Assembly: GCA_959598545.1 (NCBI GenBank) | Contig: CAUGFC010000099.1 | Coordinates: 1-6,395 of the forward strand | DNA from: an uncultured Olsenella sp. | GTDB lineage: Bacteria; Actinomycetota; Coriobacteriia; Coriobacteriales; Atopobiaceae | Direction: 5' to 3' | DNA: 6,395 nt | Shown: piece after piece, positions 1-4,365 of the stretch | Layout: every line of letters begins with the position of its first letter | Numbering within the stretch: position 1 is the stretch's first letter | The notes under the pieces: model-generated | Told to the model about the DNA's origin: nothing | The model's database searches: none | Seen by the model: only the letters and a program-made list of their open reading frames with translations | Translations under genes and position numbers: made by a program

Positions 1-24
1 GGTAGACTGAATAAGGGTGAGCGC

Positions 25-252
25 ATGAGAAACAATCAGTTTTCCAAATACCGGAGTCTCGGGCTGAATATCGCCTATTACCGCAAGGACCGCGGTCTTT
101 CGCAGAGCGAGCTGGCCGAGCGCGTGAACATCAGCCGCACGCACATGAGCCGGATCGAAACGGCGGACTGCGCCGTTTCTCTCGACGTGGTTTTTGATAT
201 CTGCGACGCACTGGAGATAAAGCCGGTCGAGCTTTTCGATTTTCGGGCATGA
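25..252 (+). CDS. XRE-family helix-turn-helix transcriptional regulator (small, single domain)
   Basis: This 75-residue protein is almost entirely one Cro/C1-type DNA-binding domain. The helix-turn-helix lies at about residues 25-46, with the usual LSQSELAERVNISRTHMSRIE pattern broken as LSQ-SELAERV followed by ISRTHMSRIE. A hydrophobic helix VVFDICDALEI and the closing PVELF (about 55-71) are typical of the family. No ligand-binding, protease or toxin partner domain is attached, so it probably acts as a dimeric DNA-binding repressor or activator; its target is unknown. The ATG is preceded by AAGGGTG about 6 nt upstream, which supports this start. Codons are noticeably more AT-rich (AGA, AAT, TTT) than in the operon to the right. 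The gene converges on the acetyltransferase at 382-858, and a strong hairpin begins at its stop codon. Family assignment is firm; role is not. Confidence 0.88.
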   Translation: MRNNQFSKYRSLGLNIAYYRKDRGLSQSELAERVNISRTHMSRIETADCAVSLDVVFDICDALEIKPVELFDFRA

Positions 253-289
253 AGAACCGCCGCGAACGCAAGCGTTTGCGGCGGTTCTT
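252..289. terminator. Strong hairpin at the XRE stop codon, possible bidirectional terminator
   Basis: A perfect 12-bp inverted repeat (AAGAACCGCCGC at 252-263, GCGGCGGTTCTT at 278-289) continues inward through one G-T pair and about five more pairs (AACGC/GCGTT). The result is a long GC-rich stem with a tiny loop. It begins at the last base of the XRE stop codon and lies between two convergent genes, where a terminator is expected. No T-run of length follows on either strand, so intrinsic termination is inferred from stem strength and position only. Confidence 0.6.
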
Positions 290-290
290 G

Positions 291-370
291 ACGCCCCGGG
301 CGGAGCAGAGCCCCGCCCCTACAAGACCGTATCAAAATCCGTCCGTAGAGAAGGGGCTCTGCTCCTCCCC
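291..370. repeat. Palindromic REP/MITE-like intergenic element
   Basis: A perfect 13-bp inverted repeat, GGAGCAGAGCCCC (302-314) and GGGGCTCTGCTCC (353-365), is separated by 38 nt. The left arm can also fold locally: GGGCGG at 298-303 pairs with CCGCCC at 313-318, giving two competing structures. There is no coding signal between the convergent XRE and acetyltransferase genes. Short palindromes built on a GTAGGGGCGGGGCTCTGCTCC core are, from recall, dispersed through genomes of gut Oscillospirales-type Firmicutes. That would make this a non-autonomous repeat and a marker of the left-hand genome. Copy number cannot be judged from this window. Confidence 0.5.
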
Positions 371-381
371 ATTTCTCTCCG

Positions 382-858
382 TCAGCGAGAAATCTTTTCA
401 CAGCGGTAATGCAGGAAGCCGTTCTCCTGCCGGACAAATGCAAACCCGACCTTTTCGAGCACGCGCCGGCTGCGCGTGTTCTTTTCTATGACCCGCGCAG
501 TCACGGCGGTCAGCCCCAGCTCGTCAAAGGCATATGCGAGCAAAAGCCGCTCCGCCGCTGTACCGATACCGCGGTTTTTCACCGCGTCGTTCTGGAGATG
601 GATGGAAAGCTCGCCCTCCCGCTTCTCCCAGTCGATATGCTTGATGCCGGTCTCGCCCACCGGACACCCGTCGAGCCGAATGAGAAAATGCCGCCGGTCG
701 GGCGCGCCGTAGCGCTCAAACCGCTTTCGCGTCTCTTCCGGAGAGTAGCGGTACGCGGAAAAGAGGCTCATGTCCGCAAACGTGGCCGGGTCGCGCTGAA
801 AATTGCGGTCAAGCTCGTTCATTCCTTCAAGCGTGATCTTTTCCAGAGTAATGTTCAT
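382..858 (-). CDS. GNAT-family N-acetyltransferase (RimJ/RimL-like)
   Basis: This 158-residue protein would transfer an acetyl group from acetyl-CoA to an amine; the substrate cannot be read from the sequence. The acetyl-CoA-binding motif A is clear at V93-K-N-R-G-I-G-T100, followed by the helix AAERLLLAYAFDEL. Next comes the typical motif B region, with N127 and S130 (EKNTRS) then the VLEKVGF stretch at 133-139. Strands around residues 57-90 (HFLIRLDG, then GELSIHL) fit the central sheet. Length is normal for a single GNAT domain and nothing is broken. The start is well supported: AAAGGAG (867-873) lies 8 nt upstream. The first 32 nt overlap the end of the upstream membrane-protein frame in another reading frame, so the two are probably translationally coupled. 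It ends in TGA at 382-384, near the palindromic element. RimL/RimJ-type protein acetylation is one possibility, small-molecule or antibiotic acetylation another. Confidence 0.88.
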   Translation of the reverse strand: MNITLEKITLEGMNELDRNFQRDPATFADMSLFSAYRYSPEETRKRFERYGAPDRRHFLIRLDGCPVGETGIKHIDWEKREGELSIHLQNDAVKNRGIGTAAERLLLAYAFDELGLTAVTARVIEKNTRSRRVLEKVGFAFVRQENGFLHYRCEKISR

Positions 859-1198
859 GTCCTCCGCTCCTTTCCTCCGGCGCCGGCGCCAGCCCCCACG
901 CGAGCCACAAAAGCGGCGCGCTCACGACAAGGCCGAGCGCGAAAAATGCCTGCATCCAGTACGCCGCGGCGCCCCAGAGCCACGCGGCGCTCTCCCCGTT
1001 CTCCCGCGGGCGGAAAAACGTGACGCCCACCATGCCGAGATAAAGCGCAAGCCCCGGCCACCCGAGATTCATCGCATAGCCGAGATACTCGTTGTGCGCG
1101 TTCGTAACATACGTTCCGAGCGTCCGTCCCGTCTCCGGCACGAAGCGCGTGAACTCGATGTGCAGCCGCGCTGCCGCCGTGCCCGGCCCGCCGCCGAA
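827..1198 (-). other. C-terminal fragment of O-antigen ligase-like (Wzy/RfaL) membrane protein
   Basis: About 123 residues remain. They begin with FGGGPGTAAARLH and a periplasm-type loop holding the FTRFVPETG segment. AHNEYL follows, matching the conserved (A/S)HN-x-(Y/F)-L motif of the O-antigen ligase / polymerase family, in which the histidine is catalytically important. Two hydrophobic segments come next: GYAMNLGWPGLALYLGMVG and, after a short polar PRENGES loop, a longer one from AAWLWG to LAWGLA that could span the membrane once or twice. The last residues (from APAPEE) are a polar tail that runs over the start of the acetyltransferase gene. Whole family members are usually 400 or more residues with around ten or more helices, so most of the gene is missing. 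The family joins or polymerises lipid-linked glycans at the outer face of the membrane; in Firmicutes the substrate is probably a surface polysaccharide. Base composition here is GC-rich, so GC alone does not mark the join. Confidence 0.72.
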
Positions 1199-1318
1199 CA
1201 CCGGCCGCCCCCGCCACTGGGGGTGTTCAAGCTGCTCGACCGAGGCGAAGAAGGCGTCGAGGTCGAGCAGCCCCACAGCCGGTCCGTCCCAGCCGACTAT
1301 GTCGCGCGAAGCTCCCAT
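827..1318 (-). CDS. Chimeric frame: DinB N-terminus joined to O-antigen-ligase-like C-terminus
   Basis: This frame of 163 codons opens with ATG at 1318-1316 and ends with TGA at 829-827. Residues 1-40 are the start of a Y-family DNA polymerase and residues from about 41 onward are the tail of a polytopic membrane enzyme, with no linker. Each half is recognisable and each lacks the rest of its gene: the polymerase has lost its palm, fingers, thumb and little-finger domains, and the ligase has lost its N-terminal membrane helices. The change occurs inside GRP-V-FGGGPGT, where DinB would normally continue as GRPVIVGG. No known protein family joins these two domains, and neither part could work alone. 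I therefore list the frame as the sequence gives it but consider it the product of an assembly join or a recombination breakpoint. The two halves are described separately. Confidence 0.7.
   Translation of the reverse strand: MGASRDIVGWDGPAVGLLDLDAFFASVEQLEHPQWRGRPVFGGGPGTAAARLHIEFTRFVPETGRTLGTYVTNAHNEYLGYAMNLGWPGLALYLGMVGVTFFRPRENGESAAWLWGAAAYWMQAFFALGLVVSAPLLWLAWGLAPAPEERSGGHEHYSGKDHA
867..873 (-). promoter_or_regulatory. Ribosome binding site of the GNAT gene, inside the ligase frame
   Basis: AAAGGAG lies 8 nt before the ATG at 858, embedded in the last codons of the upstream ligase-like frame. It fixes the start of the acetyltransferase and indicates that the two genes are read from one transcript with overlapping ends. 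Confidence 0.7.
1199..1318 (-). other. dinB: N-terminal fragment of DNA polymerase IV (Y-family)
   Basis: The 40 residues from ATG at 1318 contain GLLDLDAFFASVEQLEHP followed by WRGRPV, the hallmark start of DinB. By family comparison, D19 would be the first metal-binding aspartate of the active site and F24 the steric-gate position that excludes ribonucleotides. Pol IV is an error-prone polymerase for bypass of damaged template. The remainder (more than 300 residues) is absent, because after V40 the frame becomes an unrelated membrane protein. The start is likely right: a TATACT box lies 6 nt upstream, compatible with leaderless initiation, while the GAGG in between sits too close to the ATG for a normal ribosome site. 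Its position downstream of rsfS on the same strand and its GC-rich codons assign it to the right-hand genome. Confidence 0.85.
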
Positions 1319-1319
1319 T

Positions 1320-1356
1320 CCCTCAGTATAGGGGTTGGGCCGGACGTCACTGAGGG
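1320..1356. promoter_or_regulatory. Perfect 8-bp inverted repeat overlapping the dinB promoter (operator candidate)
   Basis: CCCTCAGT at 1320-1327 and ACTGAGGG at 1349-1356 are exact reverse complements 21 nt apart. The arm nearest dinB overlaps the second half of the TATACT box and the bases just before the ATG. The arms repeat at 29 bp, close to three helical turns, which would suit two bound subunits on one face or a looped complex. It does not match the actinobacterial LexA box GAAC-N4-GTTC. As RNA it could instead form an 8-bp stem after rsfS, but there is no U-run to make it a standard terminator. Confidence 0.4.
1325..1330 (-). promoter_or_regulatory. Candidate -10 box of a leaderless dinB promoter
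   Basis: On the minus strand TATACT is followed by exactly 6 nt and then the ATG of dinB, so transcription would be expected to start at or next to the A of the start codon. Leaderless mRNAs are common in Actinobacteria. No convincing -35 is present: the 17-nt-spaced hexamer is TCAGTG, and the better match GTGACG sits at only 14 nt. The box stands out because the surrounding DNA is so GC-rich. Confidence 0.4.
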
Positions 1357-1373
1357 GCGCCGCCCGTGGCGCT

Positions 1374-1733
1374 CTACTCGGCCAGGCCGAGCTCCACGCG
1401 CGGCGCGTCGGCCCAGAGCGTCTCCAGGCGGTAGTACTCGCGCGTCTCGCGACGGAAGACGTGCACCACGACCGAGCCGTAGTCCACGAGCACCCAGGAG
1501 AGCCCCTCTCGGCCCTCGCACGAGATCGGCGAGACGCCGCAGTTGGCACCGACCTTGGTCCGGACCTCGTCGACGATGGCATCGACCTGGCGCGCGTTCT
1601 CGCCGGTGCACACCAGGAAGTAGTCACAGACGTCGGTCAGGGGCGAGAGGTCGAGAAGGACGACGTCGTCCGCCTTCTTTGAGTCGGCCGCGACGGCGGC
1701 GACCTTGGCGAGCTCGAGCGGGGTGACGGTCAT
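1374..1733 (-). CDS. rsfS: Ribosomal silencing factor RsfS
   Basis: The product (119 residues) is the DUF143/Iojap family protein that binds ribosomal protein uL14 on the 50S subunit and blocks joining of the 30S subunit, lowering translation under starvation. Family hallmarks are visible in order: the VVLLDLSPLTDVCDYFLVCTG segment (24-44) contains the D37-Y38-F39 core; then EGREGLSWVLVDYG (73-86); and VVVHVF (88-93), followed by a charged ETREYY stretch and LETLW with W107. Length is normal and the protein is intact. The start is supported by AAGGAG (1739-1744) 5 nt upstream, which itself overlaps the yqeK stop codon TAA. Only 9 nt separate it from yqeK, so it is the last gene of the operon. 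The link nadD-yqeK-rsfS is widespread in Gram-positive bacteria. It ends in TAG at 1376-1374, and dinB follows after 55 nt. Confidence 0.95.
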   Translation of the reverse strand: MTVTPLELAKVAAVAADSKKADDVVLLDLSPLTDVCDYFLVCTGENARQVDAIVDEVRTKVGANCGVSPISCEGREGLSWVLVDYGSVVVHVFRRETREYYRLETLWADAPRVELGLAE

Positions 1734-1742
1734 GTGGTCTCC

Positions 1743-2381
1743 TTATCTGTCGTTCGTGGCGCGCAGGGCCGCGAGGGCGTTGTAGACGTCGACGGTGCCG
1801 GGGTAGAGATAGCGCCCGCCCTCGAGGACGTAGACGATGCCGCCGACGAACGACGCCCAGAAGAGGTCGTCGAGGGAGGCCTCGCCCACGAGCGCGCGCG
1901 AGCGGAGAATTCCGGGCGTGTCCGGGCGCAGCGGCTCGATGCCGTCGGCGACGAACAGGACCTGGTCGAGCGGCCCCATGGGGACGGCCGCCGTGGTGTG
2001 GACCTCGATCGCGCGCCACACCTCGGGCGGCAGCTCGGGGTAGCGAGCCGGGAGGGTGCGCGAGGCGATTATGCCGTGCAGCAGCGGGTGGACGAGCTCG
2101 AGGTCGACGCCAAGGTCTATTCCGAGCTCGCGGGCGCGGGCAAGCTGCTCGGGGACCGAGGACGCCTTCTCCCAGTCATGAAGGAGGCCGGCAGCCCTCG
2201 CGAGGAAGGGGTCGACGCCGTAGGTCAGCGCGAGGCGCTCGGCCGTGTCTGCCACCGAGATCGAGTGCGCCAGACGCCTGGGCTTGGCCGAGAGGCGCTC
2301 CGTGACGTCAGCACGAAGGCGGTCGAGCAGGGACCGCTGCTCGGGCGAGTAGGCGGCGACGAGCCGGGTCTCCCCCCTCAT
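1743..2381 (-). CDS. yqeK: YqeK-type HD-domain hydrolase (probable symmetrical Ap4A hydrolase)
   Basis: This 212-residue protein carries an HD metal-dependent phosphohydrolase domain: H39 (RRLAHS), H68-D69 (AGLLHDWEK), H98 and H102 (VHPLLHG), H128 (VHTT) and D146 (FVADGIEP). These are the expected metal ligands. The LLHD-x-x-K, HP-LLHG and V-AD-x-IEP patterns are those of YqeK rather than of generic HD proteins. Known YqeK enzymes split diadenosine tetraphosphate into two ADP, controlling an alarmone made by aminoacyl-tRNA synthetases. The N-terminus (about 1-30) is a variable extension. The start is ATG at 2381-2379, which shares one base with the nadD stop (TGATG). GAGGTGG at 2389-2395 lies 7 nt upstream. 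The same frame stays open further upstream, but that stretch is out-of-frame nadD coding sequence. Function by family; no key residue is missing. Confidence 0.9.
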   Translation of the reverse strand: MRGETRLVAAYSPEQRSLLDRLRADVTERLSAKPRRLAHSISVADTAERLALTYGVDPFLARAAGLLHDWEKASSVPEQLARARELGIDLGVDLELVHPLLHGIIASRTLPARYPELPPEVWRAIEVHTTAAVPMGPLDQVLFVADGIEPLRPDTPGILRSRALVGEASLDDLFWASFVGGIVYVLEGGRYLYPGTVDVYNALAALRATNDR

Positions 2382-3088
2382 CAGGCGACCACCTCGCCCG
2401 TGTGCCCGTAGCGATTCCTGGGGACCCCGTAGAGCCCGTGCTTGTGCAGGTAGCCCGTCACCTGGTCGGGGGTCAGGTAGCGAAGGCTCTGCCCCGCCTC
2501 GACGCGCTCGCGCAGATAGCTCGAGGAGATGGCGAGCGCGGGGACCGAGAGATACGTCACGTCGAATTCGAGGCCCGAGGCGGCTATGGCGTCCCATGCG
2601 CGGTCGAGGTCGTAGCCCGGCCGAGTCGCCGCGACGAGATGCGCCAGCCGCGCGATGTCGGCGGCGTCCCTCCAGGACACGATCTCGGTGATGGCGTCGG
2701 CGCCGGTGATGAAGTAGAACTCGACGTTGTCGGGATAGAGCTCGCGCAGGAGGCGGAGGGTGTCCGCCGTGTAGGTCACGCCCTCGCGGTCGATCTCGAA
2801 GCGGGAGGCGACGAAGTGGGGGTTGTCGGCCGTCGCGAGCAGCGTCATCGCGAAGCGCTCCTCCCCCGAGGTGACGCGCTTGTCGAGCTTGAACGCGGGG
2901 CGGCCGGCGGGCATGAAGACGACGAGGTCGAGCTTGAGGTCGTCGAAGGCCTGCTCCGCGGCGACCAGGTGGCCGTTGTGGATGGGGTCGAACGTTCCGC
3001 CCATGATCCCGAGACGGTAGGTCCTCCCCTCGTCGAGGCCGAGGACCGGGAGGTCCTTCTCGCGAAGACGGGCGACGTCGACGCTCAT
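2381..3088 (-). CDS. nadD: Nicotinate-nucleotide adenylyltransferase NadD
   Basis: NadD transfers AMP from ATP to nicotinate mononucleotide, making deamido-NAD in NAD synthesis. Of 235 residues, 28-41 (IMGGTFDPIHNGHL) form the nucleotide-binding loop with the HxGH motif H37-N-G-H40. The SWRDA region lies near 138-142, and ALAISSSYLRERV (185-197) corresponds to the conserved ISSTxIR motif. The usual PPHK segment reads RPAFK (63-67) here; actinobacterial enzymes also diverge at this point, so this is not a defect. Before the core there is an extension of about 25 residues (starting MSVDVARLREKDLP), and after the last helix there is a short tail. The ATG overlaps the proA stop (ATGA). GGGGGGAGGGG (3097-3107) is 8 nt upstream and no better start lies nearer the core. 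The upstream part of the open frame (to 3952) is proA in another frame. Confidence 0.95.
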   Translation of the reverse strand: MSVDVARLREKDLPVLGLDEGRTYRLGIMGGTFDPIHNGHLVAAEQAFDDLKLDLVVFMPAGRPAFKLDKRVTSGEERFAMTLLATADNPHFVASRFEIDREGVTYTADTLRLLRELYPDNVEFYFITGADAITEIVSWRDAADIARLAHLVAATRPGYDLDRAWDAIAASGLEFDVTYLSVPALAISSSYLRERVEAGQSLRYLTPDQVTGYLHKHGLYGVPRNRYGHTGEVVA

Positions 3089-4353
3089 CGGACCTGCCCC
3101 TCCCCCCGGGCGAGCCACTTGGTGGTGGTGAGCGCCGCGGCGCCCATGGGACCACGTGCGTGGAGCTTCTGGGTCGAGATCCCTATCTCCGCACCCAGCC
3201 CGAAGACGCCACCGTCCGTGAACCGGGTCGAGGCGTTGGCATAGACCACCGCGGCGTCGACCCCGGCGAGGAATGCCTCGCACGCCTCGTAGGAGTTCGA
3301 GACTATGGCCTCGGAGTGGCCCGTGCCGTAGCGGTTGACGTGCTCGATGGCCTCGTCCACGCCGGAGACCACGCGGCAGCTGATCTCGAGCGCCAGGTAC
3401 TCCCGGCCCCAGTCCTCCTCGGTCGCGTCCGTGAAGGAGGCAAGGAGGTCGGGTCGGCCGGAGAGCGCCGCGCGCGTCTCGGCGTCGCCGTGCACGACCA
3501 CGCCGGCCTCCGCGAGCTCGGAGACCATCGAGGGAAGGAAGGCGGCGGCGACGGAGCGGTCGACGAGCAGCGACTCGGCGGCGTTGCACACGCCGACCCG
3601 CTGCGTCTTGGCATTCATGACGATAGCACGGGCGCGGTCGAGGTCGGCCGCCTCGTGGACGTACACGTGGCAGTTGCCCGTGCCGGTCTCGATGACGGGG
3701 ACCTTGGCACCCTCGACGCAGGCGCGGATGAGCGAGGCGCCCCCACGCGGGATGAGGACGTCGACGAGGCCGGTGGCACCGAGGAGCTCGGCGGTCTGCG
3801 TGTGCGCGGCATCGTCGTCGACGTACTGGAGCGCGTCCTCCGGCAGGCCGGCCTCGACGAGGGCCGCGCGACAGGCCTCGACGAGCGCGAGGCAGGACTC
3901 GCGCGCCGCGGACCCGCCCTTGAGCACGCATGCGTTGCCCGACCTGACGCACAGGCCGAACGCGTCGGCCGTGACGTTGGGGCGGGCCTCGTAGATCATG
4001 GCGACGACACCCAGGGGGACCGTGACCCGCTCGATGCGCAGGCCGTTCTCGAGGGTGCTCCCGCCCAGGACGAGACCGAGCGGGTCCTCCTGGCGGGCGA
4101 TGTCGTCGAGCGCGTCGGCGATGGCGCGGATGCGCGACCCGTCGAGCATGAGCCGGTCCTGGAGCGGCTCGCTCATGCCCGCCGCGCGGGCGCGCTCGAG
4201 GTCGCGCGCGTTGGCGGCGACGATGTCGGCCTCGGCGGCGCGGATGTTGTCGGCGGCGAGCCCAAGGGCGCGCTCCCGCACGCCGCGGGGCGCCCGGGCG
4301 ACCATAGGTGCGGCCGCCTTGGCGAGCGTTGCCTTGTCCCTTGCCTCAGACAT
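3085..4353 (-). CDS. proA: Gamma-glutamyl phosphate reductase ProA
   Basis: This enzyme reduces gamma-glutamyl phosphate with NADPH to glutamate-5-semialdehyde, the second step from glutamate to proline. At 422 residues it matches the family's full length (about 415-430). It has an aldehyde-dehydrogenase fold: the cofactor-binding part contains PLGVVAMIYEARPNVTADA (113-131) and CVLKGGSAA (142-150). The catalytic cysteine is C256 in QRVGVCNAAE. The ProA signature lies at 373-394 (NASTRFTDGG to GIST). No break or missing residue is seen. GGGGAG (4359-4364) sits 5 nt before the ATG, and only 12 nt separate it from proB, with which it works directly: the unstable acyl phosphate made by ProB is its substrate. 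Its stop overlaps the nadD start by 4 nt. Confidence 0.97.
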   Translation of the reverse strand: MSEARDKATLAKAAAPMVARAPRGVRERALGLAADNIRAAEADIVAANARDLERARAAGMSEPLQDRLMLDGSRIRAIADALDDIARQEDPLGLVLGGSTLENGLRIERVTVPLGVVAMIYEARPNVTADAFGLCVRSGNACVLKGGSAARESCLALVEACRAALVEAGLPEDALQYVDDDAAHTQTAELLGATGLVDVLIPRGGASLIRACVEGAKVPVIETGTGNCHVYVHEAADLDRARAIVMNAKTQRVGVCNAAESLLVDRSVAAAFLPSMVSELAEAGVVVHGDAETRAALSGRPDLLASFTDATEEDWGREYLALEISCRVVSGVDEAIEHVNRYGTGHSEAIVSNSYEACEAFLAGVDAAVVYANASTRFTDGGVFGLGAEIGISTQKLHARGPMGAAALTTTKWLARGEGQVR

Positions 4354-4365
4354 GTGTGCTCCCCT

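Noticed and set aside
291..370. CRISPR repeat-spacer unit
   Set aside because: There are only two arms and they are inverted, not direct, repeats. There is no array and no cas gene nearby.
827..1318. A real DinB-membrane enzyme fusion protein as a new system
   Set aside because: The DinB part ends before the polymerase can fold, and the ligase part begins in the middle of its own conserved region. There is no linker and the flanking genes look unrelated in origin. A breakpoint explains this better than a functional fusion.
1319..1373. Rho-independent terminator after rsfS
   Set aside because: The GCGCC/GGCGC short stem and the 8-bp inverted repeat have no T-run after them on the minus strand, so I cannot support an intrinsic terminator here.
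803..1726. A 307-codon plus-strand open frame across the junction
   Set aside because: It is antisense to the chimeric frame and rsfS. The translation is a low-complexity run of Arg, Pro and Ser with no domain and no good ribosome site, which is typical shadow coding.
2382..3155. Long N-terminal extension of YqeK in the same open frame
   Set aside because: This is nadD sequence read in another frame, biased in Arg and Pro. The ATG at 2381 has its own ribosome site and the TGATG overlap.
3089..3952. Long N-terminal extension of NadD in the same open frame
   Set aside because: The residues upstream of the ATG at 3088 are an Arg/Gly-rich out-of-frame reading of proA, and the ATG at 3088 has a ribosome site and the ATGA overlap expected for a coupled gene.
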